From the NCBI RefSeq assembly GCF_000526695.1, contig NZ_JAGO01000012.1, forward strand, positions 186,001 to 250,000: a DNA stretch of 64,000 bases, in the 5' to 3' direction. The notes below the pieces were generated by a model. That model was not told where the DNA came from and searched no databases. It saw only the letters and a program-made list of their open reading frames with translations. The stretch is from Carnimonas nigrificans ATCC BAA-78. Lineage in GTDB: Bacteria > Pseudomonadota > Gammaproteobacteria > Pseudomonadales > Halomonadaceae. This document shows positions 47,929 to 57,551 of this stretch, piece by piece; within the stretch, counting starts at the first letter, position 1; each line of letters starts with the position of its first letter. The position numbers and the translations under genes are program-made.

Positions 47929-49338
47929 TTAGCCGAGGGTGTAGCAGGGCACGTAATCACTGCCGGGCAGCTTCATGCGCTGCTGCTCGACAAACGACTT
48001 AAGCAGTGTATCGAGTCGGCGCATCAGCTCCGGCTCCGCATTGAGCTTGAAAGGCCCATGGCGTTCGATTTCAGCAATCCCCTGATCCTTCACGTTGCCG
48101 GCAACAATCCCCGAGAAGGCACGCCGTAAATTGGCGGCTAGCTCGGCCTTGTCAGCGTCGCTGTGCAGATCAAGATCCGCCATCGCAGCGTGCGTTGGCG
48201 TGAAGGGCTGCTGGAAGTCGTGGGGAATTGCCAGGCGCCAGTTAAAGTAGAACGCATCCTGATGCACTCGCCGGAATTCGGTGACTTCCTTGATACCCGC
48301 AATCATCGATGTGGCGACTTCCTGAGGATCATCAATGATAATGCGATAACGCGCCTGTGCCTCGCTGCCGAGAGTGGCACCAATAAATTCATCAATCTGA
48401 TGAAAATAGTCAGCGCTTGAGGCGGGGCCGGTGAAAATGACCGGATAGGGGATGTCGCGGTTGTTGGCGTGCAGCAGAATACCCAGCAGGTAGAGTATTT
48501 CCTCTGCGGTGCCGACCCCTCCGGGGAACACGATAATGCCGTGACCCACGCGCACAAACGCCTCAAGACGTTTCTCGATGTCGGGCATGATCGTGAGCTG
48601 ATTGACGATCGGGTTGGGAGACTCGGCAGCGATGATACCTGGCTCGGAAATGCCGAGATAACGGGCTGGTGCGTAACGCTGTTTGGCATGGGCTATATTG
48701 GCACCTTTCATCGGGCCTTTCATTGCACCTGGGCCGCAGCCGGTGCAGATGTCCATCCTTCTGAGCCCAAGCTGGTAGCCCACCGCCTTGCTGTAGTCGT
48801 ACTCTTCCCGCGAAATCGAATGGCCGCCCCAGCACACCACCAGGTTAGGTATTTTCGATGGGGTGAAAAGGCGCGCATTGCGCAGCAGTCCAAATACGAT
48901 ATTGGTGGCCGCTTCACTTTCACTCAGCTTTTGACCGGTCAGATGAGAAACGCTATCAATGTTTTGCGCCTTGGCAAATACCAGGTCTCGCAGCACAGAG
49001 GAAAGCTGCTCGCGAATACCGCGGATCATTCCACCATCCACAAAGGCATGCGCCGGCGCGGCAGTTAGCTTGAGGCGAACACCACGATCCTCCTGGAGAA
49101 TTTCGATATCAAAATCGGGGTAGCGCTCCAGCATGCTGCGCGCATCGTCGGTGGCGACACCTGCGTTCAGAATTGCCAGTGCACACTGACGTAATACCTT
49201 ATGGATACCGTGACTTGAGGTGTCGCGCAGGAACTGCACTTCATTCTGCGCCAGTACTTCAAGGGAGCCTTCCGGTGAAACCACGGCAGAAAGCGTTGCG
49301 GTGGGGGCGGGGCGGGTAGTGGCAAACGTGCTAGTCAT
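47929..49338 (-). CDS. ppnN: Pyrimidine/purine nucleotide 5'-monophosphate nucleosidase PpnN
   Basis: This 469-residue enzyme is of the YgdH/PpnN type (E. coli 454). It splits nucleoside monophosphates into base and ribose 5-phosphate and is stimulated by (p)ppGpp in E. coli. The LOG-like Rossmann core has CWGGHSISREEYDYSKAVGY, then CTGCGPGAMKGPMKGA and FPGGVGTAEEILYLLGIL, the nucleotide-binding PGGxGTxxE motif. N- and C-terminal extensions typical of PpnN are present. The gene is monocistronic by position, on the strand opposite the flavodoxin gene. Confidence 0.92.
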   Translation of the reverse strand: MTSTFATTRPAPTATLSAVVSPEGSLEVLAQNEVQFLRDTSSHGIHKVLRQCALAILNAGVATDDARSMLERYPDFDIEILQEDRGVRLKLTAAPAHAFVDGGMIRGIREQLSSVLRDLVFAKAQNIDSVSHLTGQKLSESEAATNIVFGLLRNARLFTPSKIPNLVVCWGGHSISREEYDYSKAVGYQLGLRRMDICTGCGPGAMKGPMKGANIAHAKQRYAPARYLGISEPGIIAAESPNPIVNQLTIMPDIEKRLEAFVRVGHGIIVFPGGVGTAEEILYLLGILLHANNRDIPYPVIFTGPASSADYFHQIDEFIGATLGSEAQARYRIIIDDPQEVATSMIAGIKEVTEFRRVHQDAFYFNWRLAIPHDFQQPFTPTHAAMADLDLHSDADKAELAANLRRAFSGIVAGNVKDQGIAEIERHGPFKLNAEPELMRRLDTLLKSFVEQQRMKLPGSDYVPCYTLG

Positions 49339-49415
49339 TCACTCTTCCTTTCCTTGTACATAGCGGTACGGTAAATCATCGCAGCATTCGTTATTTCAGC
49401 GTCACGACGAACCTA

Positions 49416-49697
49416 TCAGGCAGCCTGACGCGCCTCTTGCCATAAGCGAGTAGTTAATTCGCAATCCTGCTCGGACATGCCATCCTGAAGGAATACGTGC
49501 TGCAACCACTCCCAGTAGGTGTCGTCAAAATCTTCGGCGGTTACATGTTCGATATCGTAGTCCGCCATTTCCAGCACCAGCTCAATTTGAGGGATCATAT
49601 AGCCCAGTGAGAATAGATCCTGCTCTTGAGCAGAGCGCTCCATAGAGAGAAGCGCCTGTTTGATCTGCTCGCCTCGCTCAACGAAGGGATCTGCCAT
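49416..49697 (-). CDS. YfcL-family small protein
   Basis: This 93-residue acidic protein resembles E. coli YfcL in the segment QDLFSLGYMIPQIELVLEM and in the C-terminal LTTRLWQEA. YfcL has no established function. No signal peptide or membrane segment is visible. It lies 77 bases upstream of ppnN on the same strand and could share its transcript. The family call is by eye over a short protein and is moderately sure. Confidence 0.7.
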   Translation of the reverse strand: MADPFVERGEQIKQALLSMERSAQEQDLFSLGYMIPQIELVLEMADYDIEHVTAEDFDDTYWEWLQHVFLQDGMSEQDCELTTRLWQEARQAA

Positions 49698-49942
49698 GGA
49701 ATGCTCCTGATTGGATCACGCAAACAAGGGTATTGGTATTGCAGCGCCTGAGAAGCGCTGAACAAGAGGCATACAGCTTAGCATTGAAAAGTGGCGCGCG
49801 TCGTTTGAGGAGGCTGATTCTTATGAATATCAATACTATGCACGTTTTTATACCGTTATCTTATCAGGCGCCCTAACTCAACTTACTGCCATACCCATTC
49901 CTGTAAACTTCACGAAATAAAACCCCCGTTACCACCTAACAA

Positions 49943-49967
49943 CCGCCTTGCTCTGGCAGCAAGGCGG
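49943..49967 (-). terminator. Possible terminator of the 49981-50484 gene
   Basis: A 10-bp stem (CCGCCTTGCT / AGCAAGGCGG) with a 5-base loop lies just after the stop on the minus strand. The T-run is weak. The rest of the gap 49698-49980 shows nothing else. Confidence 0.5.
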
Positions 49968-49980
49968 AGCGAGACAATGG

Positions 49981-50484
49981 TTATTCCTTCATCATCCCTT
50001 TGTAGTTTTCGACCGCATCAAGGAAGGTAATGAAGTGAGTGTCGCCACGCTTGTCATGGCGGTCCACCCGACAGCTCATAAGCACACCGCGCCCAGTGGA
50101 GATCTGGTCGAATAGCTCCAGGGTAACGGCGCTGGCAGTAGCTTCCTGTGGTTCGATACGGCCACTCTGCAAGTCAAAGACCTCCAGCATTGAGCCGCGC
50201 ACACGAGTGCTGCCTTTTTCAGCAATTACGCGACGCACAAAAAGCCAGCCTTCGCAGGTGAGTGTCGTTCCGTCATCCTGGGTGCGAGAGAATAGAGTAC
50301 GGTAACAGGCGCCTTCTTCAGCACCTTTAGCGGCCATGTTGCGATAGGCTTCAGCGAGACGGTTTGCCATTGCTCCTGACTGTTCGAGTCTGCCGATGGC
50401 GGCGCGGTGCTCTCTGTTGAGCCTTTCCTGCTGGGAGAATCGTTGCCAATGGCGAAAATTGGCAAGCAGTGTCGCGTCGGTCAT
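49981..50484 (-). CDS. Unrecognised cytoplasmic protein, 167 residues
   Basis: I do not recognise this protein. It begins with a charged helical region (about 1-60) rich in Arg, Gln and Glu (FRHWQRFSQQERLNREHRAA). A region with alternating hydrophobic residues, probably beta strands, follows (LTCEGWLFVRRVI, TRVRGSMLEVFDL). There is no signal peptide, membrane segment or Cys cluster. An in-frame ATG, a hairpin downstream and codon use like its neighbours support a real gene. It is divergent from the lipoprotein gene at 50764. No function is proposed. Confidence 0.65.
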   Translation of the reverse strand: MTDATLLANFRHWQRFSQQERLNREHRAAIGRLEQSGAMANRLAEAYRNMAAKGAEEGACYRTLFSRTQDDGTTLTCEGWLFVRRVIAEKGSTRVRGSMLEVFDLQSGRIEPQEATASAVTLELFDQISTGRGVLMSCRVDRHDKRGDTHFITFLDAVENYKGMMKE

Positions 50485-50705
50485 GCAGTACCTCGGGCAT
50501 TCAAAGCGTTAAAGGAAAGCCGGATTGTCGCACTACCGTCGCAATGTGCAAAGTACCATACAGCGTTCACTGGTGAGATCGTTGCCGTTTTGGGGCCTGA
50601 CAGGCGATAAAGAGTGGCTTGAAAGCAGGGGAAAGCCCAAGCGCGCTCAGCTCACCATATTTTTGATGCGCACTAGTACGAGCAATGCTAACCCTTTGTG
50701 CTGTT

Positions 50706-50734
50706 TTGTCTTATGGTAATGGCATGGTTTAATA
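50706..50734 (+). promoter_or_regulatory. Probable sigma-70 promoter of the lipoprotein gene
   Basis: TTGTCT (50706-50711) and TTAATA (50729-50734) are 17 bases apart, about 30 bases before the ATG at 50764. Confidence 0.4.
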
Positions 50735-50763
50735 GATGAGACAATCTGAATTGGATGTATCTG

Positions 50764-51408
50764 ATGAAAACAAGAGTTCTTGCAGGTGGACTAGTGTGTC
50801 TGGCATCACTTTCCGGATGCGCATCTCACAATGTTATTTCCCGTGAAGTAGAAACTGCTCCCGGCGTTAACGTTGTAAGTACCGACAACGGTGTCTTTAT
50901 CGGTTCTATTGCTGCCCGCCGTGCACTTACCTCTAACGAGCCGGGTCAGGTGCAGAGCTGCCTTTCGTCCAATATCGAGCGCAGCTCCACTACCCAGAGT
51001 GCCGCTTCCGGCCCCGAAAAGCAGGCTGCTGCTGACAACGACGCATCGCCTCGCTCTACCGAACCCATGACTGAGCATGTCAGTGGCTGGGTCGATCTGG
51101 CCGATACCGGCGAGAGTGGAAAAACCCTTGCCTATCGCCTTGAGCTGCAAACCATCGGTTCCAGCAACTACTACTATTATGATCAGTTGGGTGTTGCGTC
51201 GTCCCGTAGCCACGATGTTCACGACTACTCGCCCATTGGTGCATGGGATAGCGCAGTGCCGAAGGCGGTCTATACCGCGCTCAACAAGCTGACCGACAAC
51301 CTCCAGAACTGTCTCTCGGGTCAGTCACAGAACCAGAACGTGCAGAATAGCCGTGACATGAGTTCTGCCGCATCGCAACAGAACGCTTCTGCCCAGCAGG
51401 TAGAGTAA
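50764..51408 (+). CDS. Unknown lipoprotein
   Basis: This 214-residue protein has a clear lipoprotein signal (MKTRVLAGGLVCLASLSGC, Cys19). The next residues are Ala and Ser, so it should go to the outer membrane by the +2 rule. The middle has a Ser/Ala/Glu-rich low-complexity stretch (about 72-100) and then a folded-looking part with ISSNYYYYDQ-like aromatic content. The C-terminal 30 residues are Gln/Asn/Ser-rich. I do not recognise the family. The ATG at 50764 was preferred to an upstream TTG. It is monocistronic, with its own promoter-like boxes and a terminator. Confidence 0.78.
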   Translation: MKTRVLAGGLVCLASLSGCASHNVISREVETAPGVNVVSTDNGVFIGSIAARRALTSNEPGQVQSCLSSNIERSSTTQSAASGPEKQAAADNDASPRSTEPMTEHVSGWVDLADTGESGKTLAYRLELQTIGSSNYYYYDQLGVASSRSHDVHDYSPIGAWDSAVPKAVYTALNKLTDNLQNCLSGQSQNQNVQNSRDMSSAASQQNASAQQVE

Positions 51409-51431
51409 GCACTGGCGGGATAGCAACAGTG

Positions 51432-51458
51432 GGGAGCCTTTCGGCTCCCTATTTTTTT
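51432..51458 (+). terminator. Terminator of the lipoprotein gene
   Basis: GGGAGCC-TTTC-GGCTCCC is followed by TATTTTTTT. Confidence 0.9.
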
Positions 51459-51602
51459 GGCAGGAAGCCTGTGTGGTAGGCGTTGGATGATGGTCACTCT
51501 ACCGCTACAGAAGTGCTACAGAAGCCGGGTCAAAAATAGCCTGATGAAAGGGCTGAATCGTGACTGATGCTGTGATGCTTCCCACTCTGTAAAGCTTCAA
51601 AA

Positions 51603-53126
51603 CTATTGCTGCAAAAACTGCTCGGCAGATGCTGAGCCTTTGATATCTGCCAGCACGGGCACATCCATGCAGCTCTCGCGTAGCGAAGCTCCCACCGCAT
51701 CCGCCAAGCGTTCGATCTGCTGTTCACGCACTGCCTGATAGTCAAAGGGCGCGGGTGCTTCAAGGCCAGCCCAGCTCAAGAGTGCCGCCAGCGCTTGAGG
51801 ATGGTCGAATACGCCGTGCAAATAGGTGCCCAGTACTTGATTATCGTCGCTGACAAGCCCCTCTCTGCGCCCATCGCTTAGCACGAAGGGGGCGTTGCCG
51901 TTGGCGCAGGGGGCTGATCCACAGCCGAGATGAATTTCATAGCCTTCCAGCGCAGCCTCGCTGTCTCCCAGAACACATTTCCCGCTTACTCTGCGAAGCT
52001 GTTTTTCGGGGGCCAGTTGAGTCGTTATGGGAAGAAGCGCGAAACCGTTGCTACTCCCTGCGTCGCTTTCGATGCCGTCGCTATCGTCAACCAGGTTGCC
52101 GAGCATTTGGAATCCACCGCAAATCCCCATGACCTTGCCGCCGTAGCGCAGATGGCGGTGCAGTGCCTGCTCCCAGCCTCGCGCTTTTAGCCATTCAAGG
52201 TCGGCACGGGTATTTTTACTGCCGGGCAAGATGATCAGATCGGCATTGGCAGCCTCGCTGCCTTCACGGGCAAAGTGCAGTGATACCTCGGGGTGAAGGC
52301 GAAGCGGATCAACATCGGTATGATTGCTGATACGCGGTGGACAGGCGACGACGATCTTGAAGGGGCCGGCGTCAGTATCCTTGCCGCGCGAGAGGCCATC
52401 TTCGGCTTCGAGATGAAAATCATCCAGATAGGGCACAACGGCCAGCACTGGTTTGCCGGTGTGCTGCTCAAGCCATTCGATGCCTGGCTCCAATAGAGCA
52501 GGATCGCCGCGAAAACGGTTGATGACAAAGCCCTGCAAGCGCTGCTGCTCGCTGGCGGAGAGCAGTGCCAACGTACCCACCAGATGCGCAAATACGCCAC
52601 CGCGATCAATATCGGCGATCAGTATCACCGGGCAATCGACCGCTTCGGCAAAGCCCATGTTGGCAATATCATTGGCCCGCAGGTTGATCTCGGCAGGACT
52701 ACCGGCCCCTTCGACCACTACGTAGTCAAATTGCTGCGCAAGGACACGGTGCTGCGCAACCACCTCCTTCAGCAGCGAGGGTTTGAGTGCGTGATAGTCG
52801 CTGGCAGCAAAGTGCCCGATGGCGCGCCCCCGCACGATCACCTGAGCGCCGAGATCCGAGTTGGGTTTTAACAGTATAGGATTGAAGGCGGTGAGCACCG
52901 GCACCCGTGCTGCCTGCGCCTGCACCGCCTGGGCACGGCCAATTTCGCCGCCATCCTCGGCAACAGCGCTGTTCAGCGCCATGTTTTGGGGTTTAAAAGG
53001 GGCAACACGATAATTGCGGCGCGCCAGCAAACGGCACAGTGCCGTTACCAGAGCGCTTTTGCCAGCATCGGAGGTTGTGCCTTGCACCATTAGCGTGGTA
53101 TTGGCGGTGAACGAGGGTGTATTCAT
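51603..53126 (-). CDS. cobQ: Cobyric acid synthase
   Basis: This 507-residue amidotransferase adds four amide groups (b, d, e, g) to adenosylcobyrinic acid a,c-diamide. The N-terminal ATP site is [20 protein letters not shown] (about 13-32). The middle has [20 protein letters not shown]. The C-terminal type 1 glutaminase has the nucleophile in [11 protein letters not shown] and its His in YLHGVFDHP. It is the last gene of the minus-strand cob group, 40 bases after a universal stress protein gene. All catalytic residues are present. Confidence 0.95.
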   Translation of the reverse strand: MNTPSFTANTTLMVQGTTSDAGKSALVTALCRLLARRNYRVAPFKPQNMALNSAVAEDGGEIGRAQAVQAQAARVPVLTAFNPILLKPNSDLGAQVIVRGRAIGHFAASDYHALKPSLLKEVVAQHRVLAQQFDYVVVEGAGSPAEINLRANDIANMGFAEAVDCPVILIADIDRGGVFAHLVGTLALLSASEQQRLQGFVINRFRGDPALLEPGIEWLEQHTGKPVLAVVPYLDDFHLEAEDGLSRGKDTDAGPFKIVVACPPRISNHTDVDPLRLHPEVSLHFAREGSEAANADLIILPGSKNTRADLEWLKARGWEQALHRHLRYGGKVMGICGGFQMLGNLVDDSDGIESDAGSSNGFALLPITTQLAPEKQLRRVSGKCVLGDSEAALEGYEIHLGCGSAPCANGNAPFVLSDGRREGLVSDDNQVLGTYLHGVFDHPQALAALLSWAGLEAPAPFDYQAVREQQIERLADAVGASLRESCMDVPVLADIKGSASAEQFLQQ

Positions 53127-53166
53127 GCTGCACGCATGGTGATGCTGAAATGAAGGAGCATACGCA

Positions 53167-53583
53167 TCATGCCATGCCCAGTCGCTGCCTGCTTACAACC
53201 AGTACATCGCAGGGGGCTGAGCGGGTAATCTTGCTGGTCCCTGTCCCCCTGAAAAGACGGGTCAGTGACGTGCGTGATTCAGCGCCGATCATCAGTAGAT
53301 CAATGTTGCGGGTGGCGATTTCATCCACGATGGTGGTGTCGATGCTGCCACTGCGCACGCTCAGATCGCCTTCAGCGAGCGGCTGTTCCAGCTGATTATT
53401 AAGCTGCAAATACCACTGGCGGGCCGCGTCATGTGGCGCCGCGGTGTCGCTGGAGGTATCACTGACATAGAGCACCGCGAGAGAGTCGCCCATGGCGGCA
53501 GCAAATGCTTGTGCGTAGCGAACGAGCGTAACCGCGAAGTGGGCATTAAGATCGACGGCGAGCAGAATATGGCGAGAAGGCAT
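53167..53583 (-). CDS. Universal stress protein (UspA family)
   Basis: This 138-residue single-domain Usp protein begins [20 protein letters not shown] and ends [15 protein letters not shown], the typical first and last strands. The ATP-loop region reads [20 protein letters not shown], so the usual first GxxG is altered (GAESR) and ATP binding is uncertain. I start at the ATG 53583, since the longer frame upstream has no similarity. It lies between cobN and cobQ on the same strand, an unusual insertion that suggests coexpression with cobalamin synthesis. Confidence 0.88.
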   Translation of the reverse strand: MPSRHILLAVDLNAHFAVTLVRYAQAFAAAMGDSLAVLYVSDTSSDTAAPHDAARQWYLQLNNQLEQPLAEGDLSVRSGSIDTTIVDEIATRNIDLLMIGAESRTSLTRLFRGTGTSKITRSAPCDVLVVSRQRLGMA

Positions 53584-53671
53584 CTCATTTTTCCTTCGGT
53601 GACGTGTGGCCGTAGTGTAAAGCAAGTGCGCCGCTGACACAGCGCGAGTTGGGAGGCTACAGCGGCGCTTT

Positions 53672-56600
53672 TTAGTGAGCGCCCTCTGCGCTGGCATCCA
53701 GCCTCAACAGCAGTTCGGCCAGCTCCTGGCGCTGCGCGTCGTCGGCCTGCCATAGCCCGCGCTGACTGGCTTCCAGCAAACGCTCGGCAATATCGCGCTG
53801 AGCGCCCGGGTTATGCGCGGCGAAGAAGTCGGCATTGGCAGGATCATCAAGCAGCGAACGCTTTACATCACGGTACTGATGGTCATCGACAATGCCGGTC
53901 GTGGCATCGAAGGCAAACAGGTTGTCGATGCTGGCGGCCATTTCGAATGCGCCCTTGTAGCCATGTTGCCGCATGGCCTGCTGCCATTTGGGATTGAGCA
54001 GCCGTGAGCGCAGCACGCGGTTGAACTCTTCCTTGAGGGTATTGATGCGTGGAGTGGCAGGGTTTGAGTGATCGCCGAAATAGAGGGTTGGGGCGTGCCC
54101 TGAGAGCGCTTCGCTGGCGCTCGCCATGCCGCCCTGGAAGTGGCTGTAATCAGCGGAGTCGAGAATATCGTGCTCGCGGGTATCCTGATTGTGCAGCACT
54201 ACCGCCAGCGACCCCAGACGTGCTTCGAAGGCGGCGAATTCTGCCTGCCCCTGCTGGCTGCCGTCGAGATCCTGTCCGTACGCGTAGCCGCCCCATTGCA
54301 CGTAAGCGGCCCCCAGGTCGCGCTTGGATTGCCAGGCACCGTTGTCCAGCACGCCCTGAACGCCGGAGCCATAGGCGCCTGGACGAGCGCCAAAGATTCG
54401 GTAGCTGGCGCGGCGCAGCGCTTGCTGCTCGGTAAGACCGTGCTGTTGCCACTCGGCGGCTTCGGCCTGAACTGTCTCCCGAATCGGGTTGCCGTCGCCC
54501 GGCTCCTGATAGTCGGCAAGCTGGCGTACAGCGGCGTCGAGCAGGGCGATAACATTGGGGAAGGCGTCGCGAAACAGCCCCGAGACGCGCAGGGTAACAT
54601 CCACCCGCGGACGGCCCAGTTGGAAGGCGGGGATAATACGGTAATCCACCAGGCGCGAACTGCCTTCCGCCCATACCGGCGTAATGCCCATCAGAGCCAT
54701 GGCCTGGGCAATATCATCGCCGCCGGTACGCATAGTGGCGGTTCCCCACACCGACAGCCCGAGGGTGCGAGGGTAATCACCGTGCTCTTGCAGGTAGCGT
54801 TCGAGCAGCTCTTCAGCGGCCTGCTGCCCCAGTGCCCAAGCGGTTTTCGATGGAATCGCACGGCTATCCACGGCGTAGAAATTGCGTCCGGTGGGCAGGA
54901 CATCCCAGCGGCCGCGTGTCGGTGCACCACTGGAGCCGGCGGCCACGTAGCGACCGCATAGCGCTGCCAACAGCGCGCTGCGCTCTTGTCGGGCACTCTG
55001 GCGAAGGGCAGGCAGCAGCCACTGGCGGGCGCTTTCCAATACAGCGGCGGTAGCGGGGTATTCAGGAGTGATCTCTGGTTGGGTGGCCAGTACCCCTTCC
55101 GCCAATCCTTCCATCAGGCGCAGTGCCAGCAGCTCAAGGCGCTCTCGGGTATCGCCATGGGTGGCCCAGGGGGCATCGCTCATGGCAGCGAGGGCAGAGG
55201 GTTTCGGTCCCTGCCACTCGCCTTTGTTAAGGGCGAGAGGGTCATAGTCATCAGGTAGCCCAAGATCACGGGCCAGAGCGTGCAGAATACCGGCCTGCTG
55301 CGCCTTGGGGCCACGCGGCAGGCGCAACAGCGAGACCAGCGTTTCATTCAGCTCTGAGCAGGAAGGGCATTCCCCCAGGACGTGCAGGCCGTCCCTGATC
55401 GAGGCCTCCTTGATGTCGCATAGCCACGCATCGAGACAATCCAGCAGGGTCTGCTCATCAGCGTTGTCAGCGGCGTCCAGTTCATGAATAAGATCGGTTT
55501 CGCGCAGTCTGGCGGCGATCAGGCTACGCAAGCGCGTTTCGCGGCGAGGATCGACCCCCAGCGCCTGATAGTACTCATCGGCCAGCTCCTCCAGCGCGGC
55601 CAGGTCGCCATATAACTCGGCACGCGCCATGGGCGGCATCAGGTGGTCAATGATGACCGCCTGTGAGCGGCGCTTGGCCTGTGCACCTTCACCGGGGTCG
55701 TTGACGATAAATGGGTAGAGATGCGGAAGCGGACCAAGCAGCGCATCGGGCCAGCATTCGCACGACAGCGCGCTGCCCTTGCCGGGCAGCCATTCAAGAT
55801 TGCCATGTTTACCGATATCAACCACCGCATCTATGCCGATGTGGTGACGCAGCCATAGATAAAACGCCAGATAGCCGTGGGGGGGCACCAGATCAGGGTC
55901 GTGATAGAGCGCTTGCTGGTCGATCTCAAAGCCGCGTGCGGGCTGAACCCCCACCACAATATTGCCAAAGCGCAGCGCACTGATGCGAAAGCTGTTGCGC
56001 TGGCGGTCAAAGTGAGGATCTTGCTGCGGATGTCCCCAGCGCTCGATAACTGCCTGCTGATTGGCGGCTGGCAGGGTGGCGAAGACCGCTTGATACTCAG
56101 CAATGTCTAACCATTCATTGAGATGGGCATACGCGGGATTGAGCGTGCCGCGCAGTGCCGCCATGAGCTGGTCGCTGGAAGCAGGCACTCGACACTGCGC
56201 TGCATCACTGAGGAAGTAGCCATCTTCTTTCAGCCACTCAAGAATATTCAGCGTAGAACGGGGGGTATCCAGCCCAACCCCATTGCCAATGCGTGAATCG
56301 CTGGCGGGGTAGTTGGCGAGTACCAGCGCGATGCGTTTATCGGCATTGCGGGTATGCGCCAGCCGCACCCAGGCGTTGGCCAGTCGCGCTACGAAATCGG
56401 CGCGTTCGCGATCAAGACTGAAACGCACGCTATCCATCTGGCTGCGCGTGTGGTGCTGCGCCTGCTGCTTGAAAGCCACCGCACGGGTAATAATGCGGCC
56501 ATCAATTTCAGGCAGGCTGACCTGCATGGCGATATCGCGTGCCATCAATCCACGCGGTTGCGCCAGCCACTGTTCGCGGGTGGTACTGGCAAGTATCAGC

Positions 56601-57532
56601 TGTAGCACCGGTACTGGGCGCGACAAAGGTGGGTGTGGCTGCTCGGGCAGTCCGGCATCGTTGTCATTCACTCCCGAGCTGATCGCGAACCCCGTAGTGT
56701 TAAGCACGAGAGCCGCGTCGCTCTCTTCCAGCACCTGATTGAGACGCTTGAGGCAGCCCGCTTCCTTGAGCGAGGCGACCGCGAGGGGTAATACGTTGAG
56801 CGACTGTTCTTCGATGCGCTCGATCAGTTGCTCGAACATCGCGGTATCTGCCGCCTGCAAATGGCTACGGTAGAGCGTCAGGATGACACAAGGGAAGTGG
56901 GCGCGGCCGTGCTGTTGCCACTCGCGTTGGTAAGCCTTCAGCGTCAGCTCTCCGTAGCGGGGATGATAGAGCAGGCTGCGTGGCAACACATAAGGCTGGC
57001 ACGGGAGCGCCGCTGGCTCGCCATCGGCCGCGCGCTGCAACCAGTCAAACAGCGCGTTGGCGTTGTGCTCGCCGCCTTCCCGCAATAACCGCCAGAGTAA
57101 CGTCGCCTGCTGTTCGCTGACGGTGCCTGCGGTGAGCAGCTCAGGATCGGCATAATCTTCACCGGGAACCACCACCAATTGATGGCCGCTACCGCGTGCC
57201 CACTGCCTGAGTTGCTCAAGGCCATAGCGCCAGTAGCTTGCCCCGCCCAGCAGTGAGAGCACCACTATTTCGGCGCCATTCGGGGCTTCGTCACTGGTGC
57301 TGTCGAGTACCTTGTGGGCATAGAGATCGAAGGCGGCTGGCTTGGTCAGGTTGAGCCAATTGACCAGCCGCAACGCAGGGTAATTATCGGGCAGGCCATC
57401 GGCACAGTGGGCCAATAGACTCAGCACGCTATCGGCGGCGGAGAGCACGACGATGCGGGCAGGGCGCTGATCCAGATCAATAATGCCTTCATTGTCGCTG
57501 AAGCCGCCGGGTTGAGCCGCGAAAAGGTGCAT
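53672..57532 (-). CDS. cobN: Cobaltochelatase large subunit CobN
   Basis: This 1286-residue subunit binds the corrin ring and inserts cobalt with an ATPase partner, as in aerobic-type B12 synthesis. CobN/ChlH signatures include GNLEWLPGKGSALS, FGNIVVGVQPARG, LDTPRSTLNILEWL and YGSGVQGVLDNGAW. The length is within the CobN range (about 1250-1300). It starts 19 bases after cobW. The likely motor subunit is the ChlID-type protein at the end of the window, rather than CobS/CobT, which are not seen here. Confidence 0.95.
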   Translation of the reverse strand: MHLFAAQPGGFSDNEGIIDLDQRPARIVVLSAADSVLSLLAHCADGLPDNYPALRLVNWLNLTKPAAFDLYAHKVLDSTSDEAPNGAEIVVLSLLGGASYWRYGLEQLRQWARGSGHQLVVVPGEDYADPELLTAGTVSEQQATLLWRLLREGGEHNANALFDWLQRAADGEPAALPCQPYVLPRSLLYHPRYGELTLKAYQREWQQHGRAHFPCVILTLYRSHLQAADTAMFEQLIERIEEQSLNVLPLAVASLKEAGCLKRLNQVLEESDAALVLNTTGFAISSGVNDNDAGLPEQPHPPLSRPVPVLQLILASTTREQWLAQPRGLMARDIAMQVSLPEIDGRIITRAVAFKQQAQHHTRSQMDSVRFSLDRERADFVARLANAWVRLAHTRNADKRIALVLANYPASDSRIGNGVGLDTPRSTLNILEWLKEDGYFLSDAAQCRVPASSDQLMAALRGTLNPAYAHLNEWLDIAEYQAVFATLPAANQQAVIERWGHPQQDPHFDRQRNSFRISALRFGNIVVGVQPARGFEIDQQALYHDPDLVPPHGYLAFYLWLRHHIGIDAVVDIGKHGNLEWLPGKGSALSCECWPDALLGPLPHLYPFIVNDPGEGAQAKRRSQAVIIDHLMPPMARAELYGDLAALEELADEYYQALGVDPRRETRLRSLIAARLRETDLIHELDAADNADEQTLLDCLDAWLCDIKEASIRDGLHVLGECPSCSELNETLVSLLRLPRGPKAQQAGILHALARDLGLPDDYDPLALNKGEWQGPKPSALAAMSDAPWATHGDTRERLELLALRLMEGLAEGVLATQPEITPEYPATAAVLESARQWLLPALRQSARQERSALLAALCGRYVAAGSSGAPTRGRWDVLPTGRNFYAVDSRAIPSKTAWALGQQAAEELLERYLQEHGDYPRTLGLSVWGTATMRTGGDDIAQAMALMGITPVWAEGSSRLVDYRIIPAFQLGRPRVDVTLRVSGLFRDAFPNVIALLDAAVRQLADYQEPGDGNPIRETVQAEAAEWQQHGLTEQQALRRASYRIFGARPGAYGSGVQGVLDNGAWQSKRDLGAAYVQWGGYAYGQDLDGSQQGQAEFAAFEARLGSLAVVLHNQDTREHDILDSADYSHFQGGMASASEALSGHAPTLYFGDHSNPATPRINTLKEEFNRVLRSRLLNPKWQQAMRQHGYKGAFEMAASIDNLFAFDATTGIVDDHQYRDVKRSLLDDPANADFFAAHNPGAQRDIAERLLEASQRGLWQADDAQRQELAELLLRLDASAEGAH

Positions 57533-57551
57533 AGCGCGCTAATCCTTGCCG

